A stretch of 64,000 nucleotides of DNA, taken from NCBI GenBank assembly GCA_965238305.1, contig CBDEHK010000001.1, forward strand, positions 2,108,001 through 2,172,000. Reading direction: 5' to 3'. Both the position numbers and the translations under genes were made by a program. This stretch comes from CBDCGJ01 sp965238305 (GTDB lineage Bacteria; Pseudomonadota; Alphaproteobacteria; GCA-2731375). Below, piece by piece: positions 17,708 to 26,746 of this stretch. How positions within the stretch are numbered: the stretch's first letter is position 1; each line of letters begins with the position of its first letter. The notes under the pieces are model-generated. The model searched no databases. It saw nothing but the letters and a program-made list of their open reading frames with translations, and was not told the origin of the DNA.

Positions 17708-18968
17708 AGTTGAAGTGACCATCGATAGCCTTGGCGCCCAAGGTGATGGCGTCGGCGCATCCGCATCCGGCACCCTTTACGCGCCCTTTACTTTGCCAGG
17801 TGAAGTCGTTCGAGTAGAAACCGAAACATCGAAAGATGGTCGCATTTTTGGCCATTTGAAAGAAGTGGTGAACCCGTCGGCTGCTCGGATCGATCCGGCA
17901 TGCCGGTATTTTGGCGAATGCGGCGGCTGCGCCTTGCAGCATCTTGATTGGGTCCAATATTTGAGTTGGAAACGTGATTTGATCCTCCACGCATTGGCGC
18001 GGAAAAATATAACGCCCGGCAATATTTTGGAATTGCAAGCCTCACCAACCGCCAGCCGCCGGCGCGCGCAGTTCGCCGCCCGTAAACGCAAAGGCCGTGT
18101 GAGTTTGGGATTTAACGCGCGGCGAAGCCAGCGGATCGTCGACCTGGAAAGTTGCACCGTCCTCCGTCCGGCGATTGTGTCTATGCTTGCCCCCATGCGC
18201 AGTTTATTGGCCGGTTTGATGGCCAACGGCGATAGTATGGATGTGCAAGTCACCGACAGTGAAAACGGCTTGGACATTTTGTTGATGGGCAAGGGGGAAC
18301 CTGAATTATCCGTCCGCGAACAGCTAGTCGAATTTGCGGAAACCCTGGACGTGGCTCGGATTACTTGGGGTGGCTTGGCGGGAGAACCCGTGGAACTGAT
18401 TGCCGAACGCCGTGCACCGCTGATTAGTTACGGTGGCGTGAAATTATCGCCACCTGCCGGTGCCTTCCTGCAGGCGACGGTCGAAGGCGAAGAAATACTG
18501 ATCAACCTTGTGACGCGTTGGTTGGAAGGATGCCATGCTGCTTTGGATCTATTTGCCGGATGTGGAGCATTTTCGCTGTCGTTGGGCCGGGACATGAAAG
18601 TCCACGCGGTCGATATCGCCGGGGATCATCTAGACGCGCTTGACCATGCCAGGCGGTTCGCCAAGAACATGCGAGAAATTACCGTCGAGCGACGTAATCT
18701 GAAACGTCGCCCATTTTTGGCCCAGGAAATGGCTAAATTTGACGCTGTCATATTTGACCCACCACGCGCGGGTGCGCGTGAACAGGCGCTGGAAATCGCC
18801 CGATCATCGGTATCTCGTGTGGTCGCGGTGTCGTGCAATCCTTCGACATTTGCGCGAGATGCCCATATCCTGATCGAGGCCGGCTTCAATTTGATCGAAC
18901 TGGTACCGGTCGATCAGTTTCTATGGAACCCCCATGTCGAATTAGCGGCCTCGTTCGTCCGCCCCTAA
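17697..18968 (+). CDS. Class I SAM-dependent RNA (uracil-5-) methyltransferase, TrmA/RumA family
   Basis: This 423-residue protein has an N-terminal TRAM-like segment, then a [4Fe-4S] cluster region with Cys69, Cys75 and Cys78 (CRYFGECGGC) and a later Cys in LESCTVL. The C-terminal methyltransferase domain has LDLFAGCGAFSL, FDPPRAGA and the catalytic SCNPSTFARD. It probably makes m5U in rRNA (RlmD/RlmC-like) or tRNA; the exact site cannot be deduced. The ATG lies inside the end of tlyA in another frame, so the two are translationally coupled. Confidence 0.9.
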   Translation: MTGEVEVTIDSLGAQGDGVGASASGTLYAPFTLPGEVVRVETETSKDGRIFGHLKEVVNPSAARIDPACRYFGECGGCALQHLDWVQYLSWKRDLILHALARKNITPGNILELQASPTASRRRAQFAARKRKGRVSLGFNARRSQRIVDLESCTVLRPAIVSMLAPMRSLLAGLMANGDSMDVQVTDSENGLDILLMGKGEPELSVREQLVEFAETLDVARITWGGLAGEPVELIAERRAPLISYGGVKLSPPAGAFLQATVEGEEILINLVTRWLEGCHAALDLFAGCGAFSLSLGRDMKVHAVDIAGDHLDALDHARRFAKNMREITVERRNLKRRPFLAQEMAKFDAVIFDPPRAGAREQALEIARSSVSRVVAVSCNPSTFARDAHILIEAGFNLIELVPVDQFLWNPHVELAASFVRP

Positions 18969-18975
18969 ATCGGCA

Positions 18976-19548
18976 TCAGCGCGCTTGGGCGTGATATTCC
19001 TTATTTGGCATCATGTCGACGGCGCTGGCCATGCGGTTGGACATATTATAGAAGCTGGCAGTTGCGCTAATGTCCCAAATGTCATCATCCGAGAAACCGG
19101 CGTCCCGCAAGTATTGGCGGTCAGATTCTTCAATCTTGCTCGGGCTTTCTGTAAGTTTTTCAGTAAATTCGCACATCGCACGATGGCGTGGCGATAAATC
19201 ACCGGCTCGGAAATTCATCACCAAAACCTCCCCTAAAATAGGGTCGCCGGATAACTCACGCACCGTCGCACCATGGGCCGTCAGACAATAGAAACATTTG
19301 TTTATCGATGAAACCACGACTGCAATCATCTCACGTTCCAGCTTTGACAGGCCGCTTTCGCACAACATCAAGTCGTTGTAGAAATCAGCAAAACCCTTCA
19401 ATTTTTCATTGTCAAAGGCATAGGCGCGAATGACGTTGGGGATGAAACCAAGTTTCTCTTCACAGATTCGCAAGTACTTTTGTCGCCGCTCATCAAGGTT
19501 GTTGCGGTCGTCAATTTTCAATGCGTGGACATAGTCGTGTTGGCTCAT
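18976..19548 (-). CDS. AhpD-like/peroxidase-related alkylhydroperoxidase protein
   Basis: This 190-residue all-helical protein belongs to the carboxymuconolactone decarboxylase/AhpD superfamily. The redox motif is EREMIAVVVSSINKCFYCLTAH, with the Cys-x-x-Cys pair and a following His as in AhpD. Such proteins reduce peroxides with a thiol partner. The length and the N-terminal extension (LGFIPNVIRAYAFD) fit the uncharacterised peroxidase-related subfamily. It is transcribed alone, towards the RNA methyltransferase gene, ending seven bases from its stop. Confidence 0.87.
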   Translation of the reverse strand: MSQHDYVHALKIDDRNNLDERRQKYLRICEEKLGFIPNVIRAYAFDNEKLKGFADFYNDLMLCESGLSKLEREMIAVVVSSINKCFYCLTAHGATVRELSGDPILGEVLVMNFRAGDLSPRHRAMCEFTEKLTESPSKIEESDRQYLRDAGFSDDDIWDISATASFYNMSNRMASAVDMMPNKEYHAQAR

Positions 19549-19896
19549 GTTCAGCTCTCCAAAATTCAGAAAATCAATAATCAGGCTAAGTGTGAACCGA
19601 TTCCACTATGTCGCGCAATATGACCATTCGCGTCGATTTATGGTTAACAATTTGATGAAAACAGCGAAAAATACTCTATATATTATGTAGTTAGGTGGTT
19701 CATGCATTTTTTTCTTGCATTTTAGTTAAAATTTGATCATTTCCTTTCTGCAAGCTCTCATCAGGGGCTTTTCAGTATCAGTACCGAGTTTCCTAGACAG
19801 TGCGTAGATGAGTATGTGCAGGAACAGCTAAGGGCTGGGATCTGCTTCGAGTTCTGACTGAACTCTTGAGGCTTTTTGTGATCCCTATTTTGAACG
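19549..19896. other. Intergenic region with divergent promoters, no gene seen
   Basis: These 348 AT-rich bases separate the AhpD-like gene from the Bax-like gene. Both start away from this gap, so it must hold both promoters. A short hairpin (GAGTTC/GAACTC with a five-base loop) spans 19849-19865 and is followed by a short T-run at about 19873, so it could attenuate the downstream gene. No open frame with a convincing start, tRNA or repeat was recognised. Confidence 0.5.
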
Positions 19897-21237
19897 ATGC
19901 AGATTGATAGTGGACTTGATAGTCGGTTTGATTATTTCAAACCCAAATTTCGCTTCATGCAAAATTTGTCATTGAAGCGTAGATTTTCGCTAGGGGATGG
20001 CGCGTGGATTTCCAGCGCCGCTTTGGTCGCCCTGTGTTTGGGAGCAGGTATCGGTATTGTCCGCGGTGAAATGGATCGCGCCAACCAACAGACTTATTCC
20101 TTTCCCGTAGTTCGTCTGGAACATGGTTGGAACGTAGCCGATGCTGCGGTTGCAGATTTCAAATTGGCCCTGTCGGATATTGGGCTGGCCAAGCAAACAC
20201 CGCTACCAGCAGAGGTCGCCTCGCCGCCGGTGGTGAAACGTGAGATTGCAGCAAAAACCATCGTAGTGCCTGACGTAGCTCCGGACAAAAACAAAGCAAA
20301 TTCAATTGAAATTCCTGTCGAAACTGCAAAGGGCGGCGAATCATTGTTCGAGCCCAAGGCGAAGGTGAAAATTGCCGCGGCCTCTGCGAGTACTGCTCGC
20401 GACCAAGATCATACTAAGCATCTAATTGAAGTTGAAAATGTCGCCGCACTGGAAAAGACATTTGCCGCCATGCGCTTCGAACTTAGTGGTGTTCGTGAAG
20501 GTCATGCTGTTGTTCCACGTGTTTATCTCGCGAAGTTCCCGTCGGACCTGCGCGCAATAAAGTCACCCAAGAATCGTAAATCCGTATTCTTCCGCACGAT
20601 GTTACCCTTGGTTTTGCGGGTGAATGAAGAAATTCGCGAACTACGTCAGCAAATTATCGCCGCCTTTGGTCGCATAGATGCGAGTACGGAAACAGTCGAT
20701 GACCGCAAGTTCCTGGCAGATATTGGTGAAGCTTACGGCGCCAAGTCGATTGACCGCGAAACCTTGCTGAGCCATGTCGATGCGGTGCCGCCCTCCTTGG
20801 CGCTGGCACAGTCGGCGGAAGAAAGTGGTTGGGGTACTTCTCGCTTTGCCCGAAAAGGCAATGCGGTCTTCGGCCAGAAAACTTTCACCTTAAAACAGGG
20901 GATCGTACCGAAAGGTCCGGAACGGCTGAAGAATTACGCCATTCGTAGCTTCGGCGATATTTATAGTTCGGTGCGTTCGTATATGCATAATCTAAATAGC
21001 CATCGGGCCTACCGGGAAATGCGGCAAATTCGTGCTAAACTGCGCCGGGCGCGACAACCGGTGGATGGTCGGATTCTGATCCAGACCTTGAAGCGTTATT
21101 CAGAGCGTGGCCAAGCCTATATCAAGACCATTGATACGATCATCCGGATTAATCGACTGCAGCAATTCGACGACGCTAAACTGGCGGCGCAACGGGTTGT
21201 GCAAACAGCTATACGAGCTGGCGAGCAGCGGTCCTAG
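19897..21237 (+). CDS. Bax-like glucosaminidase-domain protein, membrane-anchored
   Basis: This 446-residue protein has one N-terminal membrane helix (SAALVALCLGAGIGIV, residues about 40-55), a variable linker of about 150 residues, and a C-terminal glucosaminidase domain of the Bax/endo-beta-N-acetylglucosaminidase type. The domain holds the hallmark VPPSLALAQSAEESGWGTSRFA, with a Glu pair at the catalytic position, then GNAVFGQKTF and LNSHRAYREMRQIR. It probably cleaves peptidoglycan glycan strands in the periplasm. An in-frame ATG at 19957 is an alternative start. It is convergent with a polysaccharide deacetylase, so both neighbours act on cell-surface sugars. Confidence 0.85.
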   Translation: MQIDSGLDSRFDYFKPKFRFMQNLSLKRRFSLGDGAWISSAALVALCLGAGIGIVRGEMDRANQQTYSFPVVRLEHGWNVADAAVADFKLALSDIGLAKQTPLPAEVASPPVVKREIAAKTIVVPDVAPDKNKANSIEIPVETAKGGESLFEPKAKVKIAAASASTARDQDHTKHLIEVENVAALEKTFAAMRFELSGVREGHAVVPRVYLAKFPSDLRAIKSPKNRKSVFFRTMLPLVLRVNEEIRELRQQIIAAFGRIDASTETVDDRKFLADIGEAYGAKSIDRETLLSHVDAVPPSLALAQSAEESGWGTSRFARKGNAVFGQKTFTLKQGIVPKGPERLKNYAIRSFGDIYSSVRSYMHNLNSHRAYREMRQIRAKLRRARQPVDGRILIQTLKRYSERGQAYIKTIDTIIRINRLQQFDDAKLAAQRVVQTAIRAGEQRS

Positions 21238-21246
21238 AATAAATAA

Positions 21247-22332
21247 CTACTCAGCAACATAGAATTGCTGACCGAGCCAACGCCAGCGACCGTCTTGCGC
21301 CGGGATCGTGCAATTGATCCGCGCCCTTGGGGGCGCAAAAACGTTCTCAAGACGGATTTCAAACCTCGACGGACCAAGCCGCTCAATTCGTACAGCCTGG
21401 GCCTGATTGGAAGCGAAACAAGCCAGTTGATCAATATTGGCTAGGTCGGTCGGTAGCGTGAAGCCGAAATCCGGTGGATTATTTCCGGCCCGCACAATGG
21501 GATCTTTGGGTGTTATGTCGCTGGCTGGGAACGGTAACGCATTGGCAACGAGCTTCAGTCGATCCAAATCGCCATAGCGCTCGTTCATGGTGAATCTAGG
21601 CAAGGAGAAATGATCACCCCCACTATGCGCAACGCCCGAATGTTGGCCGAACGCAGCTTCGAAGCCGGCGGCTTTGACCGCGGCCTTTTCCCGCGCGCCA
21701 TATTCCCCATAGGGATAGGCAAACAACATTGGCTTAAATCCTAGTTCGGCAACAAATCGACTGTGGGCACGATCTATTTCGTACGCTATTTCAACATTGC
21801 TAAGTGTTGGTAGATGCAAATGCTGCGCAGTATGTGCCCCGATTGTAACGCCCGCCGCCGCCAATTCTCGTAACTGATCCCAAGTCAAATAATCACTTCG
21901 TCCACCATCGACAAATGCAGTTGAAATAAAGATCGTAAAAGGAAGTCCGGCGCGGCGAAGTTTGGGCCAGGCAACGTCGTAAATCGTGCGATAGGCATCA
22001 TCTATGGTGATCGCGACGGTCCGGTCCGGCAGACTTTCCATGCCTCGAAACGCCCGGACAATTTCCGGCAGCGGCAGAACATGGTAAGGACCGGAGGTCA
22101 GTTCAACTATGTGATCGTCAAACTGTGACAATTTTATATTAGTCGATGGATAGCGTTCTTCACCAAAGCGATGGTAAATCAAGATTGAGGCGGATTGTTC
22201 GGTTACTGCGGGCTGGGCGGTCACTGTAGCGGGTCGAACAACAAGCCAAAAGCCTGACATGATCGCTATTGAGAAGATCGCCATCGATGCAATGCCGACG
22301 AAACGCTGCTGAATACCACGGCTCAAATTCAT
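21247..22332 (-). CDS. Polysaccharide deacetylase (NodB-domain), membrane-anchored
   Basis: This protein of about 361 residues has an N-terminal signal-anchor (residues 12-32) and a NodB-type carbohydrate esterase 4 domain. Motif 1 is TIDDA (109-113, with the metal Asp), motif 2 GAHTAQH (165-171, metal His pair), and motif 3 FAYPYGEYG. It removes N- or O-acetyl groups from extracytoplasmic polysaccharide or peptidoglycan. The C-terminal 90 residues form a separate beta-rich domain not recognised. I chose the ATG at 22332, since the longer frame starts with TTG and adds a basic tail. It is divergent from tsaB. Confidence 0.87.
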   Translation of the reverse strand: MNLSRGIQQRFVGIASMAIFSIAIMSGFWLVVRPATVTAQPAVTEQSASILIYHRFGEERYPSTNIKLSQFDDHIVELTSGPYHVLPLPEIVRAFRGMESLPDRTVAITIDDAYRTIYDVAWPKLRRAGLPFTIFISTAFVDGGRSDYLTWDQLRELAAAGVTIGAHTAQHLHLPTLSNVEIAYEIDRAHSRFVAELGFKPMLFAYPYGEYGAREKAAVKAAGFEAAFGQHSGVAHSGGDHFSLPRFTMNERYGDLDRLKLVANALPFPASDITPKDPIVRAGNNPPDFGFTLPTDLANIDQLACFASNQAQAVRIERLGPSRFEIRLENVFAPPRARINCTIPAQDGRWRWLGQQFYVAE

Positions 22333-22472
22333 GAGTGGCCATTTCTTTTGTTTATTAACCAAAACGTTTGCGAAAACATTGCCATGGCCGATAACAAGAA
22401 ACTAGCGGTTATTGTTTTACGTGTTAAAGAATTGCTGCTGCATAGTACATTGTTGCCACAGATTGGGTTGCC

Positions 22473-23171
22473 ATGACAGTAATCGTGAGTTCGCCGGACG
22501 CGACAATTTTGGCCTTCGATACATCCGTTGCGGTCTGTACCGCCGCAATCTATGCAAACGGCGAAGTCGTTGCCAAGGTGCATGAGAGCATGAACCGGGG
22601 TCAAGCCGAACGCTTAATGCCGATGATCGAAAATCTGCGGCAACAAGCCGAGCTTCAATATGAAGATTTTGACGTCATTGCTACCACCATCGGTCCCGGA
22701 TCTTTTACCGGAATACGGGTCGGTTTGGCTGCCGCCCGCGGATTATCCTTGGTTACGAATATGTCGGTCATACCCCTAACCACGACAGAAGCAATCGCCG
22801 CGACGGCTTTTGCAAATATCGAAGCAGGACAATTTATTGTCGCCATTGATGCCCGCAGAGAGCAGCTCTACGTGCAATCATTCCAAAAAGTATCGGCGGG
22901 CTTGGAAATTGTCGCCGCGCCGCGCCTGCTCAATCTTGACGAGCTGGACCGAGAAATCGACAATACCCCATGTCAGATTATCGGCAGTGGACGGCACCTC
23001 TTGGCAGCCCATTGGCGCAATGCTGTGGCGCTCGACGGCGTGCCGGAATTATCAAATGCGGCTGGATTTGTTAAGCATGCGAGCCAGCAAATGGAGCGTG
23101 CGGTGGTGGCAGCATCTGTCCGCCCACTCTACCTTCGGGCACCGGACGCGAAACTGCCAGCGGAAAAATGA
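22473..23171 (+). CDS. tsaB: tRNA t6A modification protein TsaB
   Basis: TsaB is the dimerising partner of TsaD in N6-threonylcarbamoyladenosine synthesis at A37 of ANN-decoding tRNAs. The 232 residues show the ASKHA-fold N-terminus ILAFDTSVAVCTAAIYANG and the conserved GPGSFTGIRVGLAAARGLSL near residue 75. It is followed by rimI with an ATGA overlap, a common bacterial pair. The truncated sua5 at the left edge acts in the same pathway. Confidence 0.94.
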   Translation: MTVIVSSPDATILAFDTSVAVCTAAIYANGEVVAKVHESMNRGQAERLMPMIENLRQQAELQYEDFDVIATTIGPGSFTGIRVGLAAARGLSLVTNMSVIPLTTTEAIAATAFANIEAGQFIVAIDARREQLYVQSFQKVSAGLEIVAAPRLLNLDELDREIDNTPCQIIGSGRHLLAAHWRNAVALDGVPELSNAAGFVKHASQQMERAVVAASVRPLYLRAPDAKLPAEK

Positions 23172-23653
23172 AACATCAAATCGACTTCAATATTATTGTT
23201 ACTGATCCATCCGACAAGGCTCAATTGTCGGCTATGGCCCGCCTGCATGGCGCGAGTTTTGACGACGCTTGGAGCGAAGAGGTTTTAGCGGACCTGCTGA
23301 AATTGACGGGTACCAAGGCACTTCTGTATGTTGAAAAGGGTGAACCGTCGAGGTATTTAGGATTCGTTTTGTTTCGCGTGATCTTGGGCGAGGCTGAAAT
23401 ATTGACAATCGCCAGCAATCCGGAACATCGACGCGGTGGCATCGCTTCTGCATTGTTGGAGAAGTTGCTAGACGACTTGATGGGTGAAGGGTGCAGTTCG
23501 CTGGTTTTAGAGGTGTCTGCAACAAATGACGCTGCAATCGGTTTATATAGAAATGCCGGCTTTTTATCGGTAGGCCAACGCGCCAGTTATTACCGCATAA
23601 CAAACGACCAACGCCAAGACGCCTTGATCATGCGGCGGGATCTGCCGCAATAA
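23168..23653 (+). CDS. rimI: Ribosomal-protein-alanine N-acetyltransferase (GNAT)
   Basis: This 161-residue GNAT acetyltransferase probably acetylates the N-terminus of ribosomal protein S18. The acetyl-CoA-binding segment EHRRGGIASALLEKLL (the R/Q-x-x-G-x-G/A variant) lies near residue 81, followed by LEVSATNDAAIGLYRNAGFLSVGQRASYY, which is typical of RimI. It overlaps tsaB by four bases. The convergent TusA-like gene ends three bases after its stop. Confidence 0.9.
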   Translation: MKHQIDFNIIVTDPSDKAQLSAMARLHGASFDDAWSEEVLADLLKLTGTKALLYVEKGEPSRYLGFVLFRVILGEAEILTIASNPEHRRGGIASALLEKLLDDLMGEGCSSLVLEVSATNDAAIGLYRNAGFLSVGQRASYYRITNDQRQDALIMRRDLPQ

Positions 23654-23656
23654 TTT

Positions 23657-23932
23657 TCAGACACTTTTTTGAATGATGAGGAGATATGGTCGGCCGTCTT
23701 GGTTCCCGTCTTCCGGCTCCAGGCTTATGATTTGGTGGCCATGTTCTTTCACTGATCGCGGGACATTTTGAAGTGGTTCACCACTATTTAGTCGAATAGT
23801 TGCGGTTTCTCCCGCCGTCATTTTTTCGAGTAAAAGTTTTGCTCGTACGAAAGTCATCGGGCAGACATATTCAGTAATATCTAGAAAATGATCCGACTTG
23901 CTTGCGGAATATGTAGAAACTTCCTTGTACAT
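23657..23932 (-). CDS. TusA/SirA-family sulfur-carrier-like protein
   Basis: This small protein of about 91 residues has the TusA fold signature LDITEYVCPMTFVRAKLLL with the Cys-Pro pair, followed by GETATIRLNSGEPLQNVPRSVKEHGHQI. TusA proteins pass persulfide sulfur in tRNA thiolation, molybdenum cofactor or iron-sulfur-linked pathways. I placed the start at the ATG at 23932, since upstream codons run AT-rich and antisense to the mucR 5' end. It lies between rimI and mucR on the opposite strand, interrupting an otherwise co-directional cluster. The exact sulfur pathway is unknown. Confidence 0.82.
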   Translation of the reverse strand: MYKEVSTYSASKSDHFLDITEYVCPMTFVRAKLLLEKMTAGETATIRLNSGEPLQNVPRSVKEHGHQIISLEPEDGNQDGRPYLLIIQKSV

Positions 23933-24049
23933 TATTGTGTTTGTAATCCTAGTTTTCGTGTTTTTTGTATTTTTATTTGAAGATTTTCGGGTGTTTGAAG
24001 TATAATCTTTCACTAAGGGGTGATCAAGAAATACGGAAAGATATTTCTG

Positions 24050-24466
24050 ATGACAGATGGCAAAGACAACAAGACCGATATAATGGGGTTTACAGCCGAT
24101 ATTGTGGCTTCGCACGTATCGAATAACGCAGTTCCGCTTAGTGAATTACCAGATCTTATCACCAAAGTTTACAATAGTCTTAGCGTATTGAGCGGCAAAG
24201 CGATCGAAGCGGAAAAACAACCGCAACCGGCCGTATCGGTAAAAAAATCAATTACGCCGGATTTTATCATATGTCTTGAAGACGGTAAAAAACTGAAAAT
24301 GCTCAAACGGCATATCAAAACGGCGTACAACTTAAGCCCCGAAGAATATCGGGCGAAATGGGGATTACCGTCCGATTATCCTATGGTCGCACCCTCCTAC
24401 GCCCAGCAGCGACGCAAATTGGCGAAGGAAATTGGCTTGGGGACGAATAACAAAAGAACTTCCTAG
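24050..24466 (+). CDS. mucR: MucR/Ros-family zinc-finger transcriptional regulator
   Basis: This DNA-binding regulator is typical of alphaproteobacteria and controls envelope, motility and cell-cycle genes by binding AT-rich promoters. The 138-residue protein has the N-terminal oligomerisation segment (DIVASHVSNNAVPLSELPDLI) and the MucR zinc-finger core DFIICLEDGKKLKMLKRH with one Cys and downstream His, then YNLSPEEYRAKWGLPSDYPMVAPSYA. I chose the ATG at 24050, preceded by GGAAAG; an upstream ATG at 24020 is out of family. It is divergent from the TusA-like gene across an AT-rich gap suited to autoregulation. Confidence 0.92.
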   Translation: MTDGKDNKTDIMGFTADIVASHVSNNAVPLSELPDLITKVYNSLSVLSGKAIEAEKQPQPAVSVKKSITPDFIICLEDGKKLKMLKRHIKTAYNLSPEEYRAKWGLPSDYPMVAPSYAQQRRKLAKEIGLGTNNKRTS

Positions 24467-24547
24467 ATTAAGCAATATTTGCTACGCCGGTAGTCGAGTT
24501 ACAGCCGAATAAAGTCGGGCTCGTAGTCGGGATAGTTTGAGAATGAT

Positions 24548-24967
24548 ATGTCTTTGATCGAACGTCGTTGTTTAGAGTTTGGCTTGCGCATGACCGGCCA
24601 AAGAAAAGTTATTTCGCGCGTTTTGGAATCTTCCGACGATCACCCGGATGTCGAAGAGCTACACCGTCGTGCGTCGGCGATCGACGACAGAATTTCGCTA
24701 TCGACGGTATATCGGACGGTTCGTCTCCTGGAACAAGCGAATATTCTGCTGCGCCTGGATTTTGGTGATGGCCGCGCTCGCTATGAAGTTGAACCGGAAA
24801 AACATCATGATCATTTGATCGACATGAGTAGTGGAAAGATAATTGAATTCCACGATCAAGAAATTGAACGCTTGCAGGAAGAAATCGCCGAACGGCATGG
24901 ATATCGCCTTGTAAGTCATCGAATGGAATTGTTTGCGGTTCCAATAATCGACGAAAAAGATCAATAA
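24548..24967 (+). CDS. fur: Fur-family metal-dependent regulator
   Basis: This 139-residue regulator has an N-terminal winged helix (RMTGQRKVISRVLESSDDHPDVEELHRRA, then STVYRTVRLLEQANIL) and a C-terminal metal and dimer domain (KHHDHLIDMSSGKIIEF, with the HHDH metal site at about residues 86-89). In alphaproteobacteria the member at this locus may sense iron or manganese (Fur or Mur). Irr is less likely, but I cannot exclude it from sequence alone. It lies 81 bases after mucR and upstream of miaB. Confidence 0.88.
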   Translation: MSLIERRCLEFGLRMTGQRKVISRVLESSDDHPDVEELHRRASAIDDRISLSTVYRTVRLLEQANILLRLDFGDGRARYEVEPEKHHDHLIDMSSGKIIEFHDQEIERLQEEIAERHGYRLVSHRMELFAVPIIDEKDQ

Positions 24968-25326
24968 AATCATATATTTATAGATTTATGCTGCGGGTCG
25001 ACGGCTTGATTTTTGGCCATCATCTGTTCTTGACTCTTGTCTTCCCAGTGATACCCTTTTTAGGCAATGAATCGTATGCGGACAAATTTGCACTTGCACT
25101 ATGCGTTTGTAGGTGTAAATAGGCGGCGAACTAGCTAGATTGGTAACGATCAACCGGATGGAAACTGATCATATTTCTGATCATACAATGCCAATTGCAC
25201 CAAGGGTGTATGATGATTTCCAGATCACGTAATCTGGTGATTGAAAATTCCGCTCACAGCTTTCCCTATATATTTCTGTGGAATTCTTGGTGGCGGACTA
25301 TTGCGCGCATGACAGATTGATTAACG
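24968..25326. other. Intergenic region before miaB, with a hairpin and repeated TGATCA
   Basis: The 359 bases between fur and miaB hold no credible gene. A six-base-pair hairpin CCAGAT/ATCTGG lies at 25220-25237, and TGATCA occurs twice within 20 bases at about 25166-25183. These could be leader or operator elements for the miaB-phoH operon. In some relatives an acyltransferase gene sits near this position, as I recall; nothing like it is visible here. Confidence 0.45.
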
Positions 25327-26709
25327 ATGGATAAAACCGTGGCAAAAAAGCTGTTTGTCCGCACCTACGGGTGCCAAATGAATGTTTATGATTCCGATCG
25401 GATGGCGGATTTGCTGCGGCCGATTGGGTTTACTACGTGTGAGCAGCCGGAAGACGCCGACATGGTGATCATGAATACCTGCCATATTCGCGAGAAGGCA
25501 TCAGAAAAGACTTTTTCTGAATTGGGGCGGTGGCGTAAATTGAAAGAACAAAAGGCCGCTGCCGGAGGACAAATGGTTATCGCTGTTGCTGGTTGCGTCG
25601 CGCAGGCGGAAGGCGAAGAAATCACACGGCGCGCGCCCTTTGTCGATATGGTTTTTGGACCGCAAGCCTATCATCGCTTGCCTGAAATGGTGGCGAAGGC
25701 GTCGCGTGCTGCGACGATAAACAAAGGCGCCCAATTGTTGGATACGGAATTCCCAGTGGAATCGAAATTTGATCATTTGCCGACGCAGAAAGTTGATGTG
25801 CCCCACAGTGCATTTTTAACTGTACAGGAAGGTTGTGACAAATTCTGTGCCTTTTGTGTGGTGCCTTACACCAGGGGAGCAGAATATTCCCGTCCGGTGG
25901 CTGCAGTGGTGGAAGAGGCAAAATCTCTTGTTGGCGCGGGAGCCAAGGAGATTACTTTGCTAGGTCAGAACGTGAATGCTTATCACGGCGAAACGCTAGA
26001 CGGGTCGACTTGGGACTTAGGGCACCTGATTTTCGAATTGGCTGCGCTCGACGGTTTGGCCCGGCTGCGCTACACTACGTCTTATCCGACGGACATGACA
26101 GATGCGCTTTATGCGGCTCATCGCGATTGCGATGTTTTGATGCCCTATCTGCATTTGCCAGTCCAGGCCGGGTCCGATCGGATGTTGCAAGCAATGAATC
26201 GTCGTTATGATCGCGCCCAATATCTTTCGGTGATCGATAAATTGCGTGACATGCGCCCTGATATCGCGATGTCAGGCGATTTTATAGTTGGTTTTCCAGG
26301 CGAAAACGACAGAGATTTTGAAGAGACATTATCTTTGGTCCGTGACGTGACATATGCGCAGGCATATTCGTTCAAGTATAGTCCACGTCCCGGCACGCCG
26401 GCTGCTGCCTTGATGATGCAAGTGCCGGAAGAAGTTAAATCCGAGCGTCTAGCGCAGCTGCAGGCCTTGTTGAACCAACAACAACGCCAGTTCAACATCG
26501 GTTGTGTCGGCGAGACTTTACCAGTCCTGCTAGACCGCGTGGGAAAGCGCGATGGTCAAATGGTCGGTCGCAGTCCATTCATGCAGGCGGTTTATGTTGA
26601 CGCGGAGAAGTCTGTGCTCGGACAAGTTTTGGACGTGGAAATTACCCGCGGCGCGGATAATAGTTTGGCCGGGCAATTGGCTGATCAAGACAATAGTAAA
26701 GCTGCCTAG
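25327..26709 (+). CDS. miaB: tRNA-2-methylthio-N6-isopentenyladenosine synthase MiaB
   Basis: This radical-SAM methylthiotransferase converts i6A37 to ms2i6A37 in tRNA. The N-terminal cluster cysteines are Cys16, Cys52 and Cys90, and the radical-SAM cysteines Cys170, Cys174 and Cys177 (CDKFCAFC). A C-terminal TRAM domain follows (LPVLLDRVGKRDGQMVGRSPFMQAV). The 460 residues are typical. It heads the operon leading to phoH, the 7TM HD gene and ybeY. Confidence 0.96.
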   Translation: MDKTVAKKLFVRTYGCQMNVYDSDRMADLLRPIGFTTCEQPEDADMVIMNTCHIREKASEKTFSELGRWRKLKEQKAAAGGQMVIAVAGCVAQAEGEEITRRAPFVDMVFGPQAYHRLPEMVAKASRAATINKGAQLLDTEFPVESKFDHLPTQKVDVPHSAFLTVQEGCDKFCAFCVVPYTRGAEYSRPVAAVVEEAKSLVGAGAKEITLLGQNVNAYHGETLDGSTWDLGHLIFELAALDGLARLRYTTSYPTDMTDALYAAHRDCDVLMPYLHLPVQAGSDRMLQAMNRRYDRAQYLSVIDKLRDMRPDIAMSGDFIVGFPGENDRDFEETLSLVRDVTYAQAYSFKYSPRPGTPAAALMMQVPEEVKSERLAQLQALLNQQQRQFNIGCVGETLPVLLDRVGKRDGQMVGRSPFMQAVYVDAEKSVLGQVLDVEITRGADNSLAGQLADQDNSKAA

Positions 26710-26746
26710 TGGCAGAACTTGGATAAGTCGAAAACGGATAACTGAA

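Noticed and set aside
17777..18292. 171-codon minus-strand frame inside the RNA methyltransferase gene
   Set aside because: It is a shadow of a gene with clear cluster and SAM motifs.
23933..24115. N-terminal extension of the TusA-like frame
   Set aside because: The longer frame overlaps the mucR start and consists of AT-rich, non-family residues. The TusA fold begins after the ATG at 23932.
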